Assembly (NCBI RefSeq): GCF_026340975.1
Contig: NZ_JAPEOS010000001.1
Coordinates: 248,001-312,000 of the forward strand
DNA: 64,000 nt
DNA from: Streptomyces sp. NBC_01214
GTDB taxonomy: Bacteria; Actinomycetota; Actinomycetes; Streptomycetales; Streptomycetaceae
Direction: 5' to 3'
The translations under genes and the position numbers were made by a program. Numbering within the stretch: the first letter of the stretch is position 1; each line of letters starts with the position of its first letter. Positions 52,484 through 61,086 of the stretch are shown piece by piece. The notes under the pieces were generated by a model. That model did no database searches, had not been told where the DNA came from, and saw nothing but the letters and a program-made list of their open reading frames with translations.

Positions 52484-52506
52484 CCGGCCAGCCTACGGCC
52501 CGTCCG

Positions 52507-52540
52507 CGCGGGCGGTGTTTCACGTGAAACACCGCCCGCG
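52507..52540. promoter_or_regulatory. parS: parS site within a 34-bp perfect palindrome
   Basis: GTTTCACGTGAAAC (52517-52530) is a perfect Streptomyces parS core. The flanks extend the palindrome to 34 bases. It lies between the DUF2252 stop and the J-domain start, so the structure may also end transcription of the DUF2252 gene. Confidence 0.9.
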
Positions 52541-52552
52541 GCGACAGGGCCC

Positions 52553-53953
52553 TCAGACCCCGGTCTCCGCCGCGATCCGGCCGGCCCGCACCGCCGTCAC
52601 CAGGTCGGCGTGATCGGCCTCGGTACGGTCGGCGTAGGCCACGGCGAAGGTCGCCATCGCCTCGTCCAGCTCGTCGTTCTTCCCGCAGTACCCGGCCAGC
52701 AGCCGCGGGTCGACGCTGTGCGCGTGCGCCCGGGCCAGCAGGGCGCCGGTCATCCGCCCGTAGTCGTCGATCTGCGGGGCGGCCAGCGCCGCCGGATCCA
52801 CGCTGCCCTTGCGGTTGCGGAACTGTCGCACCTGGAAGGGGCGGCCCTCCACCGTGGTCCAGCCCAGCATGATGTCGGAGACCACCTGCATCCGCTTCTG
52901 CCCGGCCACCACCCGGTGGCCCTCGTGCTCCTCCGGCGCCGAGACGAAGCCGAGCCCGGGCAGGTGCGGCAGCAGCACCGAGGGCCGCGCCTCCTTGACC
53001 TGGAGCACCAGCGGCTCGCCCCGGTGGTCCAACAACAGGACCACGTACGAGCGGGTGCCGACGCTGCCGGTGCCCACCACGCGGAAGGCCACGTCCTGGA
53101 TCGCGTACCGGGCCAGCAGCGGCAGCCGGTCGCCCTGGAGCGTCTGTAGGTAGGGGCCGAGCGAGGCCGCCACGGCCGCCGCCTCCGCGTCCCCGACCCG
53201 GCGCAGCACGGGCAGCGCGTCGACGAAGCGGCGGCCGCCGTCCGCCCCTATCTCCGTGGACTTGGCGGCGAACCGCGCGGAGGTGTTGTTGCGCGCCTTC
53301 TCCGAGACCCGCTCCAGCGTGCCCAGCAGATCACGGGCGTCGGCGTGCGAGACCAGTTCCTCGTCGGCGATGGCGTTCCACGCGTCGAGCGCGGGCAGCT
53401 TGGACAGGAGCCGCATGGTGCGCCGGTAGGCGCCGACCGCGTCGAGCGCGGCCGCCCGGCAGGTGTCCTCGTCGGCGCCGGCCACCCGGCCCGCCAGCAC
53501 CAGCGAGGCCGCCAGCCGCTTCACGTCCCATTCCCACGGGCCGAACACGGTCTCGTCGAAGTCGTTGAGGTCGATGACGAGCCGCCCGCGGGCATCCCCG
53601 TACAGACCGAAGTTCGCCGCGTGCGCGTCGCCGCAGATCTGCGCGCCGACCCCGGTCACCGGACCGCCGGACAGGTCGTGGGCCATCAGCCCGGCGGCCC
53701 CGCGCAGGAACGCGAAGGGGTTCGCGGCCATCCGGCCGACCCGTATCGGAGTCAGCTCGGCGACCCGCCCGGCGTTGGACTCCTTCACCGCGCGCACGGC
53801 GTCGGGCCGCCCGGCCGGCGCCACGAAGGCGGCGTGCGCCGACCTCGGCAGGCGGGCGCGCAGGGCCTTGCCCTCCTCCTTCGGCGAGCCGGCCGCCACC
53901 CTCGGCGCGAAGCCCGCCACGTCCGGAATCCGCTGCCCCGTCATCGCCGCCAT
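52553..53953 (-). CDS. DUF2252 family protein
   Basis: A 466-residue protein of the DUF2252 family, whose fold is related to aminoglycoside phosphotransferase-like kinases. Signatures are NPFAFLRGAAGLMAHDL (about residues 78-94), ICGDAHAANFGLYGDARGRL, and DLNDFDETVFGPWEWDVKRL (about 128-147), which resemble the kinase catalytic and metal-binding loops. Substrate unknown. The ATG at 53953 is chosen. A GTG at 53968 and an ATG at 53944 are alternatives. The gene ends just before the parS palindrome. Confidence 0.85.
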   Translation of the reverse strand: MAAMTGQRIPDVAGFAPRVAAGSPKEEGKALRARLPRSAHAAFVAPAGRPDAVRAVKESNAGRVAELTPIRVGRMAANPFAFLRGAAGLMAHDLSGGPVTGVGAQICGDAHAANFGLYGDARGRLVIDLNDFDETVFGPWEWDVKRLAASLVLAGRVAGADEDTCRAAALDAVGAYRRTMRLLSKLPALDAWNAIADEELVSHADARDLLGTLERVSEKARNNTSARFAAKSTEIGADGGRRFVDALPVLRRVGDAEAAAVAASLGPYLQTLQGDRLPLLARYAIQDVAFRVVGTGSVGTRSYVVLLLDHRGEPLVLQVKEARPSVLLPHLPGLGFVSAPEEHEGHRVVAGQKRMQVVSDIMLGWTTVEGRPFQVRQFRNRKGSVDPAALAAPQIDDYGRMTGALLARAHAHSVDPRLLAGYCGKNDELDEAMATFAVAYADRTEADHADLVTAVRAGRIAAETGV

Positions 53954-54010
53954 CGACGCCGCCCCCACCCGTTCACTTCATTGATCGCTTCTCGAACGGG
54001 CTGACCGTAT

Positions 54011-54670
54011 CTACAGCCCGGCGTCCCTGGCCAGCAGTGCCGCCTGCACCCGGTTCTCGCAGTCCAGCTTCGCCAGGATCCGGCTCACGTACGTCTTCAC
54101 GGTCGCCTCGCTCATGTGCAGCCGCCGGCCCGCCTCCGCGTTGGACAGCCCCTCGCCGAGCAGCGCGAGCACACCGCGCTCGCGGTCGCTGAGCTCCGCC
54201 ACCTGACGCCGGGCCACCTCACCGCGCACGGCGGCCTTCCCGGACGCCAACTGGTCCACCACGTGCCGGGTCGCCCCCGGCGAGAGGTAGGCGTCCCCGG
54301 CCGCGGCCGCCCGGACCGCCCCGATCAGCTCGCCCGGCGCCGAGTCCTTCAGCAGGAATCCCGCGCCGCCCTCGCCCAGCGCCCGCAGCACGTTCTCCTT
54401 CTCGCCGAAGGTGGTCAGGATCAGCGCCCGCACCTGCGGCACGGCCCGCCGTAGCTCCCCCAACGCCGTCAGCCCGTCCATCACCGGCATCTGGATGTCC
54501 AGCAGCATCACGTCAGGCGCGTGCGAACGGGCCAGGTCCACCGCCTCCCTACCGTTGGCCGCCTCCGCGACGACTTCGATGTCCGGCGCCGAGGTCAGGA
54601 TCATCCTGATCCCGGCCCGGATCAGTGGCTCGTCGTCGGCGATCACCACTCTGATCACTTCGGCTGTCAC
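54011..54670 (-). CDS. NarL-family response regulator
   Basis: A 219-residue regulator. The receiver domain has the Asp12-Asp13 pair, phosphoacceptor Asp58 in LLDIQMPVMD and Lys in FLLKDSAPGELI. The LuxR helix-turn-helix is LSDRERGVLALLGEGLSNAE then ATVKTYVSRILAKLDCENRV. It is the partner of the histidine kinase gene 9 bases upstream. GTG start. Targets cannot be read from sequence. Confidence 0.92.
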   Translation of the reverse strand: MTAEVIRVVIADDEPLIRAGIRMILTSAPDIEVVAEAANGREAVDLARSHAPDVMLLDIQMPVMDGLTALGELRRAVPQVRALILTTFGEKENVLRALGEGGAGFLLKDSAPGELIGAVRAAAAGDAYLSPGATRHVVDQLASGKAAVRGEVARRQVAELSDRERGVLALLGEGLSNAEAGRRLHMSEATVKTYVSRILAKLDCENRVQAALLARDAGL

Positions 54671-54679
54671 CCCGCGCTC

Positions 54680-56380
54680 CTACTGCTTGACCTCGTACTC
54701 CTGCTTTTCCACGAGCTTGCCGTCCTGGAAGCAGAACCGGAAGATCCGGTCCGTTCCCACGGCGCTCGGCTGATTCTCGGCCAGCAGGGCCAGACATTCC
54801 GAGCCCGCCGGCCTCGGCGGCCCCTTGCGGGCGGCCCCGGCGGTCATGAAGTTCTCCCCGGTCGGCAGCCGGTCGCGGACGGACTGCTCCGACTCGCCCA
54901 CGTGCACGGCGTCGAACTCGGCCCGGTCGATCATCGCGTCACTCGCCGAGTCCAACAGCAGCACCACTCCGGCGCCGAACACGATCACCAGCAGCACCAC
55001 CGCCGCGAACGCGATCCCGCAGCCCACCGCGACGCCACCGGAACGGCTGGGCACGCGCACGGCCAGCTCCCGGTCCACCGCCCCCCAGTCCATCGGCTGC
55101 TCGCCGCCGTGGCCCGGCAGCGGACCGCGCGCGTACGCGTTGGCCTGCTGCCCGAAGTCGTCGGCCACGTCCACCACACCGGCCGGCTCCGCCCCGTACG
55201 GAAGGACCCCGGCCACCCGGAACCCGCCGCCCTCGACGGGGCCCGCGTGCACCATCCCGCCGACCAGCCGGGCCCGCTCGCGCAGCCCCGTCAGGCCCTG
55301 CCCGCCCGAGACCACCTCGTCGGCGGCCGGACCGGCCGACGGCCCGTTGGCGATCTCCACCACCAGCGAGTCGTCCTCGAACCGCAGCTCCACCGTGATC
55401 GACGCCCCCGGCGCGTGCTTGTACGCGTTCGTCAGGGCCTCCTGCACGATCCGGTACGCGGCGTGATCGCACGCCGCGACCAGCGGCCTCGGCTGCCCCG
55501 ACGTGGTCAGCCGTACGTCGGTGCCCGAGCCCCGCGCCGCCTCCACGACCCCGGCGATACCGGCCACCCCGCGCGCCGCGGGCTGGGCCTCCTCCACGGG
55601 CGCGGGCGCCTCGACCCCGTCGCGCAGGATGCCGACGACCTCGCGCAGCTCGTGCATCGCGGCCACCGAGGCCTGCCGCAGCACCCCCACCGCCTCGCGC
55701 TGGCGGTCGGTGAGCTGCGGATCCACCTCCAGCGCCCCGGTGTGCACGGAGATCAGGGCCAGCTGGTGACCGAGGCTGTCGTGCATGTCCTGGGCGATGC
55801 GCTGGCGCTCGCGCAGCCTCGCCTGCCCGGCGACCATGGCCCGCTCGCGCAGCAATTGACCGTTGCGTTCCTGGAGCGCGCGCAGCAGCGTGCGGCGCTG
55901 CGACCAGTACCGGCTGGCCAGACCCGGCATCACGGTCGTCGCCAGGAACATCAGCGTGGAGAACACGATCACCAGCAGCGGCTGCATCTGCGCCCACTGG
56001 TCCACCACGCCGCAGCCGATCGCCGCCACGAAGGCGAGCGTGAAGGCGGCCAGGGCCCGGCCCACCCCGATGATCCGCCGCCCGGCCGACCACCCCAGGA
56101 GGGGCAGGACGAAGAAGGACCCGGGCAGGAAGTTGGCCAAGCCCGAGGCGATCACGAGCGTGCTGGCGGGCAGCCTGCGGCGCATCAGCGTCAGCAGCAC
56201 CGCGGCCGCGGCGCCGAGCAGCATGCGCTGCCCGGAGGCGTTGCTGACCTCCTCGATGCCCAGGCCGAGTATGGCCAGCACGCCGCCGAGCGCCAGGTCC
56301 CCCGCCAGCATCCGCCGGGTCCACGGCTCCGGGCCCCTCAGCCAGTCCCAGCCGGCCCGCGTCTTCGCCTTCGCATCCAC
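54680..56380 (-). CDS. Sensor histidine kinase with an extra C-terminal membrane domain
   Basis: A 566-residue NarL-type (HisKA_3) kinase. Four to five membrane helices (about residues 25-155) lead to a coiled coil, the phosphoacceptor His200 in QDMHDSLGHQLALIS and an HATPase domain (AYRIVQEALTNAYKHAPG, then GGQGLTGLRERARLVGGMVH). Unusually, the protein continues for about 150 residues. A further membrane helix (GIAFAAVVLLVIVFGAGVVL) is followed by an outer domain with AEFDAVHVGESEQSVRDRLP and two Cys residues, reminiscent of BamE/SmpA-like or MctA-type extracytoplasmic modules. That tail may sense the signal. Start is the GTG at 56380, preceded by AGGGTCGGG. Confidence 0.88.
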   Translation of the reverse strand: MDAKAKTRAGWDWLRGPEPWTRRMLAGDLALGGVLAILGLGIEEVSNASGQRMLLGAAAAVLLTLMRRRLPASTLVIASGLANFLPGSFFVLPLLGWSAGRRIIGVGRALAAFTLAFVAAIGCGVVDQWAQMQPLLVIVFSTLMFLATTVMPGLASRYWSQRRTLLRALQERNGQLLRERAMVAGQARLRERQRIAQDMHDSLGHQLALISVHTGALEVDPQLTDRQREAVGVLRQASVAAMHELREVVGILRDGVEAPAPVEEAQPAARGVAGIAGVVEAARGSGTDVRLTTSGQPRPLVAACDHAAYRIVQEALTNAYKHAPGASITVELRFEDDSLVVEIANGPSAGPAADEVVSGGQGLTGLRERARLVGGMVHAGPVEGGGFRVAGVLPYGAEPAGVVDVADDFGQQANAYARGPLPGHGGEQPMDWGAVDRELAVRVPSRSGGVAVGCGIAFAAVVLLVIVFGAGVVLLLDSASDAMIDRAEFDAVHVGESEQSVRDRLPTGENFMTAGAARKGPPRPAGSECLALLAENQPSAVGTDRIFRFCFQDGKLVEKQEYEVKQ

Positions 56381-56487
56381 GCGCCCGACCCTAAACACCC
56401 GCACCGCGGCCCGACCGCCCTCTTTCGTCTCGCCCCGCACGACGAAAGTCGACCGGTGTCCCGTCCCCCTGCCGGCCGGGCCCGCCT

Positions 56488-57471
56488 TCACCGTCCCGTC
56501 GGGCCCGCGACGCGGGCGAAGACCAGCTCCAGCACGGCGACCCGGTCCAGCCGGGCCGGCCCGCCGGTCGTCCCGTCCAGGAACACCACCCGACGGCCGT
56601 CGTGGTGCACGTACAGCAGGTGCCCGCTGACCTCGGCGGCGCCGATGGCCCGCCGCACCCACACCACGCCCCGGGTGTCCGGTCCGGTCTCCTCGGCCCG
56701 CGCGATCACCTCGTCCCAGCTCGCGCACCGCAGCTCGCGCGCGGCCGGGAAGTGGCGGTGCAGCAGCAGTTCCCACCAGCCGGGCGCCTCGTGCGCCGGC
56801 TGCCACGGCAGCGGCGACGAGGGACCGCCCGCGAGCGCGGCGGCCGTCGCGACCACGCAGCCGCGCGCGTTCAGCCGCCACGCCTGCGCCTGCGGGTCGC
56901 GCTCGACCGGATCGTGCGTGTAGGCCGAGGCGTCGCCCCAGGGATCGTTCGAGGCGGGGTGGAAGGGCTCCCCGTGGTCCTTGGGCACCACGAGCGACGC
57001 CGCCAGCATCGGCGTGCGCGCACGGCCCGGCCGCTCGATGCTCCGACAGGCGAACAGCCTGGTCCCGGCGTCCTCGGCGACGGGCTCGATGCCCACCAGC
57101 TCGACGAGCCCGCCGTACGTCGACAGCAGCCACTCCAGCGCGGTCTGCCACGGAGCGGCCTTCGAGGTCTTCGCCGTGCCGGCCCGCTCCCAGCCGCCGT
57201 GGCGCACGTAGGCCAGGTACTCGTCGAGGGGCAGGTGCGTCGGCGGGAAGTCCGCCCGGAACCCGTCCTTGGGCACGATCACCACGCTGTGGAACGGACC
57301 CACCGGGGGATGCCCGGCGGCGGTGCCCTCCTGGGCGTCGTACCGGACGATCCAGGCCACCTCGTGCTCCTGGGTGAGCTCCGGCCGCAGCACGACCGTC
57401 CACGGCTCCGAGGCGAACGCCTGCTCAAGACGGGCCCGGGCCGCTTCGACGGCCTCGTTCGACGTGAGCAT
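56488..57471 (-). CDS. YrhB/Imm35-like domain fused to a papain-fold deamidase-like domain
   Basis: A 327-residue protein. Residues of about 1-95 look like a YrhB/Imm35-type domain (AVEAARARLEQAF, HEVAWIVRYD, then the stretch around FPPTHLPLDEYLAYV). The C-terminal part (about 195-327) resembles the Tox-PL papain-fold glutamine deamidase domain, with Cys205 in RGCVVATAAAL, a VVWVRRA strand, His284 in SGHLLYVHHDG and Asp299 in VFLDGTTGG as a candidate triad. Immunity-like and toxin-like parts in one chain are unusual. No secretion signal is seen. The ATG at 57471 is the start. It could be a self-neutralised toxin or a domesticated enzyme. Confidence 0.7.
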   Translation of the reverse strand: MLTSNEAVEAARARLEQAFASEPWTVVLRPELTQEHEVAWIVRYDAQEGTAAGHPPVGPFHSVVIVPKDGFRADFPPTHLPLDEYLAYVRHGGWERAGTAKTSKAAPWQTALEWLLSTYGGLVELVGIEPVAEDAGTRLFACRSIERPGRARTPMLAASLVVPKDHGEPFHPASNDPWGDASAYTHDPVERDPQAQAWRLNARGCVVATAAALAGGPSSPLPWQPAHEAPGWWELLLHRHFPAARELRCASWDEVIARAEETGPDTRGVVWVRRAIGAAEVSGHLLYVHHDGRRVVFLDGTTGGPARLDRVAVLELVFARVAGPTGR

Positions 57472-57643
57472 GTCTGGATCCTGACGGTGTCGGCCGGAGG
57501 GACACGAGCGGTCCCGCACGTCATGCGGACACAACTCGTCCCGTGATGCGGACAGTTGGATCACCCTAACCAGGTCCTGCGGAAAGACCACAGCTCAGGG
57601 GCCCCGAGGAGGGACGTACGTCACACACGCTCCCGGGGAAAAC

Positions 57644-57685
57644 ACGAAACGGCCGCCACCGCTTTCGCAGTGACGACCGTCTCGT
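57644..57685 (-). terminator. Terminator of the tRNA-Leu gene
   Basis: On the reverse strand a long stem (12-position outer arms 57644-57655 and 57674-57685, with G-U pairs) closes on a GAAA tetraloop and is followed by GTTTTCCC. It starts 6 bases past the tRNA 3' end. Confidence 0.8.
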
Positions 57686-57690
57686 CGATG

Positions 57691-57773
57691 TGGGCGAGGG
57701 GGGATTTGAACCCCCACGTCCCGAAGGACACTGGCACCTGAAGCCAGCGCGTCTGCCGTTCCGCCACTCGCCC
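57691..57773 (-). tRNA. tRNA-Leu (anticodon CAG)
   Basis: An 83-base class II tRNA. The acceptor stem is GGGCGAG paired with CTCGCCC, the anticodon arm CTGGC-TTCAGGT-GCCAG places CAG at 57738-57740, the long variable arm is TGTCCTTCGGGACGT, and the T arm contains GGTTCAAATCC. Discriminator A. The CCA end is not encoded. It reads CUG, the main leucine codon in this genome. Confidence 0.96.
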
Positions 57774-57955
57774 GAGTAGCGCCCCAGTGGATCTTCCCTT
57801 TCGGGCCTTTCCCCTGGCGACGTCGAAACATTAGCACGGAGAACGGGGAGGATTCACATCGCTTTCCCGGCACCCCCTCGGCCCGCCGCAGACGGCCCCT
57901 CCCGCACTCCGCTCCCGGTGCGGGACACTGTCCCTGGAGCGCCCCTACGATCGCT

Positions 57956-57981
57956 TGTGAGGACCAACACTCGTCCTCACA
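57956..57981. promoter_or_regulatory. 9-bp inverted repeat upstream of fhaA
   Basis: Arms TGTGAGGAC and GTCCTCACA are separated by 8 bases, 86 bases before the fhaA start. A second hairpin (TCCCGCAC/GTGCGGGA, 57900-57925) lies just before it. The 293-base gap from the tRNA to fhaA holds no gene. The repeat may be an operator for the growth/division operon. Confidence 0.45.
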
Positions 57982-58066
57982 GGAACGATGGGGAACCACC
58001 CGAATCCGCCACGCGTGGATACGATCAGTAAGCAGTACAGGGCGACAGCGACGGAGGAGGTGCCCC

Positions 58067-58924
58067 ATGGGAGTTCTGAAGCGGTTCGAGCAGCGACTCG
58101 AAGGTCTGGTGAACGGCACCTTCGCCAAGGTGTTCAAGTCCGAGGTCCAGCCGGTGGAGATCGCCGGAGCCCTCCAGCGGGAGTGCGACAACAACGCCAC
58201 CATCTGGAACCGCGAGCGGACCGTCGTCCCCAACGACTTCATCGTCGAGCTCAGCGCCGGTGACTACGACCGCCTGAGCCCCTACTCCGGGCAGCTCGGC
58301 GACGAGCTCGCGGGCCTCGTCCGCGACTACGCCAAGCAGCAGCGCTACAGCTTCATGGGCCCCATCAAGGTCCACCTGGAGAAGGCCGACGACCTCGACA
58401 CCGGGCTCTACCGGGTCCGCAGCCGCACCCTCGCCTCCAGCACCTCCCAGCCGCAGGCAGGACCGCCCTCACCACAGGGCGGCTACGGCTACCCGCCGGA
58501 GAACCAGCCGCAGGGCGGCTACGGATATCCCCCGGTCGCGGCCCCGCCCATGCCGAGCGCCCCGCCCCCGGGCGGACCCGGCGCCCGGCGGCCCGTTCCC
58601 GGCGGGCCCGGCGGACCGGCCCCCGCGGCCGGCCCGGGCGGCGCCCGGCGCCACTGGATCGAGATCAACGGCACCCGCCACCAGATCTCGCGCCCCACGC
58701 TCGTACTCGGCCGAAGCACGGAAGCCGACGTGCGGATCGACGACCCCGGCGTATCCCGCCGGCACTGTGAGATCCGGACCGGAACGCCCTCGACGATCCA
58801 GGATCTCGGGTCCACCAACGGCATCGTGGTGGACGGGCAGCACACCACCCGCGCTACGCTCCGCGACGGCTCGCGGATCGTCGTGGGCAGCACCACCATC
58901 ATTTACCGGCAAGCCGAAGGGTGA
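58067..58924 (+). CDS. fhaA: FHA-domain protein with DUF3662 (FhaA-like)
   Basis: A 285-residue protein. Residues of about 1-115 are the DUF3662 domain (MGVLKRFEQRLEGLVNGTFA, KSEVQPVEIAGALQRECDNN). A Gly/Pro/Tyr-rich linker follows. The FHA domain is near residues 195-283, with LVLGRSTEADVRIDDPGVSR, RHCEIR and QDLGSTNGIVVDG. FHA domains bind phosphothreonine, so it is a target of the Ser/Thr kinases of this cluster. In mycobacteria FhaA regulates the lipid II flippase MurJ. Start ATG with GGAGG. Confidence 0.94.
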   Translation: MGVLKRFEQRLEGLVNGTFAKVFKSEVQPVEIAGALQRECDNNATIWNRERTVVPNDFIVELSAGDYDRLSPYSGQLGDELAGLVRDYAKQQRYSFMGPIKVHLEKADDLDTGLYRVRSRTLASSTSQPQAGPPSPQGGYGYPPENQPQGGYGYPPVAAPPMPSAPPPGGPGARRPVPGGPGGPAPAAGPGGARRHWIEINGTRHQISRPTLVLGRSTEADVRIDDPGVSRRHCEIRTGTPSTIQDLGSTNGIVVDGQHTTRATLRDGSRIVVGSTTIIYRQAEG

Positions 58925-58934
58925 AGCGGGGGCA

Positions 58935-59438
58935 ATGTCAGAGCTGACCCTGACGGTCATGCGGTTGGGTTTCCTGGCCGTTCTGTGGCTGTTCGTCATC
59001 GTGGCCGTACAGGTCATCCGCAGCGATCTCTTCGGGACGCGCGTGACCCAGCGCGGGTCCCGTCGTGGAGGCGGAGGCGCCGGCGGCGCCCCGCAGCAGG
59101 CGGGCCGCCAGGCCACGCCTCCACAGCAGCGCCAGCGGCGCGGCGCACCCACCAAACTCGTCGTCTCCGAGGGCATCCTCACGGGAACCACGGTGGCCCT
59201 CGCCGGCCAGACGATCACGCTGGGCCGCGCGCACGACTCCACGATCGTGCTGGACGACGACTACGCGTCCAGCCGCCATGCCAGGATCTATCCCGACCGT
59301 GACGGCCAGTGGATCGTCGAGGATCTCGGGTCCACCAACGGCACGTATCTCGACCGGACCCGGCTGACCACCCCGACGCCCATTCCGCCGGGCGCACCGA
59401 TCCGCATCGGCAAGACCGTCATCGAGCTGCGGAAGTAG
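58935..59438 (+). CDS. fhaB: FHA-domain membrane-anchored protein (FhaB/FipA-like)
   Basis: A 167-residue protein with an N-terminal membrane helix (about residues 10-28, RLGFLAVLWLFVIVAVQVIR), a Gly/Gln/Arg-rich linker and a C-terminal FHA domain (ITLGRAHDSTIVLDDDYASS, RHARIY, EDLGSTNGTYLD). It binds phosphothreonine at the membrane and belongs to the FhaB/FipA family of cell-division adaptors. It lies 10 bases after fhaA. The phosphatase gene that follows would reverse its ligand state. Confidence 0.94.
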   Translation: MSELTLTVMRLGFLAVLWLFVIVAVQVIRSDLFGTRVTQRGSRRGGGGAGGAPQQAGRQATPPQQRQRRGAPTKLVVSEGILTGTTVALAGQTITLGRAHDSTIVLDDDYASSRHARIYPDRDGQWIVEDLGSTNGTYLDRTRLTTPTPIPPGAPIRIGKTVIELRK

Positions 59439-59585
59439 TACGAGAATGAGCGAGCGGAGCGAGCGCGCGGCGGTGATCCGTCCCACCGAGGACACGGACC
59501 CGAGCGCGCTCCCGACCGGAGGGTGGGCAGTGTGGCTCGAGACCGGTTGTACCCGGAGGCAGCTTCGTCGACAGGGCAGGTGCGC

Positions 59586-61052
59586 ATGAGTCTGTCCCTG
59601 CGGTTCGCCGCCGGATCACACAAGGGCATGATCCGCGAGGGCAACGAGGATTCCGGTTACGCCGGTCCCCGGCTCCTCGCGATCGCCGACGGCATGGGAG
59701 GCCAGGCCGCCGGCGAGGTCGCGAGCTCCGAGGTGATCTCCACCCTCGTACAGCTCGACGACGACGTCCCGGGCTCCGACATCCTCACCTCCCTGGCCAC
59801 GGCCGTGCAGCGCGCCAACGACCAGCTGCGCGTGATGGTCGAGGAGGACCCCCAGCTCGAGGGCATGGGCACCACGCTGACCGCCCTGCTGTGGACCGGC
59901 CAGCGCCTCGGCCTCGTCCACGTCGGCGACTCCCGCGCCTATCTGCTCCGCGACGGCGTCCTCACCCAGATCACCCAGGACCACACCTGGGTGCAGCGCC
60001 TCGTCGATGAGGGGCGCATCACGGAGGAAGAAGCCACCACCCACCCGCAGCGCTCCCTCCTGATGCGCGCGCTCGGCAGCGGCGACATCGTCGAGCCCGA
60101 CCTCTCCATCCGTGAGGTCCGAGCCGGTGACCGCTACCTGATCTGCTCCGACGGGCTGTCCGGCGTCGTCTCGCACCAGACCCTGGAAGAGACCCTCGCC
60201 GACTACCACGGTCCCCGCGAGACCGTGCAGTCGCTGATCCAGCTCGCCCTGCGCGGCGGCGGACCCGACAACATCACCTGCATCGTCGCCGACGTCCTCG
60301 ACACCGACAGCGGCGACACCCTCGCCGCCCAGGTCAGTGACACCCCGGTGGTCGTCGGCGCGGTCGCCGAGAACCAGCACCAGCTCTTCGACAGCGGCAA
60401 CGCCATGCAGACCCCGGCCGGCCGGGCCTCGGGCCTCGGCCGCCGGGGCCAGCCCCCCGCCGGCGCCTTCGGCCCCCCCGGCAGCGGCGACGCCCCCGGC
60501 TACGGCTACTCCGACCAGGGCCAGGCCCAGGGCGGCAACGGCTACGGCACCTTCGGCGAAGCCGACGCCTACACCGCCGACCCGGGCTACGAGGACACGT
60601 ACAACCACCCCCGCAGGCGCCGCAGCAAAGGGCGCAAGTGGACCACCCGTACGCTGACCCTGCTCATCGTCGCCGGCGTCATCGGCGGCGGCCTCTACGC
60701 GGGCTGGCGCTGGACCCAGACCCAGTTCTACGTGGGCGTGAAGGGCGAGCACGTCGCGCTCTTCCGCGGCATCAGCCCGAAGCTGGGGCCGCTGGAGCTC
60801 TCCAAGGTGGAGACCGACCGCCCCGACATCGAACTGAAGTACCTGCCGCCCTTCAAGCAGAAGCTGGTCGAGGCCACCATCAGCGAGAACAGCTTCGACG
60901 CCGCGCGCAAGAAGCTCGACGACCTCGGTGTCCAGGTGTCCGCCTGCAAGAAGGACGAGGAGCGCCGCAACGCCGAGGCGCAGAACAGCCAGACGCCCGC
61001 CCCCAGCCTGACTCCCGAGGAGCAGCAACTGGTCGGGCTGTGCGGGAAGTAG
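59586..61052 (+). CDS. pstP: PP2C-family Ser/Thr protein phosphatase (PstP-like)
   Basis: A 488-residue membrane phosphatase. The PP2C domain (about residues 1-235) has the metal-binding motifs GNEDSGY, AIADGMGGQAAGEVAS, GMGTTLTALLW, VGDSRAYLLRDG and GGPDNITCIV. A Gly/Tyr-rich linker (about 270-340) leads to one membrane helix (about 357-378) and an outer tail of about 110 residues with Cys residues. It dephosphorylates the PknA/PknB-type kinases and FHA targets. ATG at 59586. A GTG two codons earlier also fits. Upstream DNA (59439-59500) has a GAGCGAGCG repeat. Confidence 0.93.
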   Translation: MSLSLRFAAGSHKGMIREGNEDSGYAGPRLLAIADGMGGQAAGEVASSEVISTLVQLDDDVPGSDILTSLATAVQRANDQLRVMVEEDPQLEGMGTTLTALLWTGQRLGLVHVGDSRAYLLRDGVLTQITQDHTWVQRLVDEGRITEEEATTHPQRSLLMRALGSGDIVEPDLSIREVRAGDRYLICSDGLSGVVSHQTLEETLADYHGPRETVQSLIQLALRGGGPDNITCIVADVLDTDSGDTLAAQVSDTPVVVGAVAENQHQLFDSGNAMQTPAGRASGLGRRGQPPAGAFGPPGSGDAPGYGYSDQGQAQGGNGYGTFGEADAYTADPGYEDTYNHPRRRRSKGRKWTTRTLTLLIVAGVIGGGLYAGWRWTQTQFYVGVKGEHVALFRGISPKLGPLELSKVETDRPDIELKYLPPFKQKLVEATISENSFDAARKKLDDLGVQVSACKKDEERRNAEAQNSQTPAPSLTPEEQQLVGLCGK

Positions 61053-61086
61053 TAGACATACGCGGGCGCAGGGGGCCTGCCACACC

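Noticed and set aside
57556..57741. A 61-codon frame between the toxin-like gene and the tRNA
   Set aside because: It runs into the tRNA gene and terminator, has no ribosome site and no family resemblance.
57691..57773. tRNA-Leu as an integration (att) site
   Set aside because: No integrase, no repeated tRNA 3' end and no island-like gene content lies on either side within the window.
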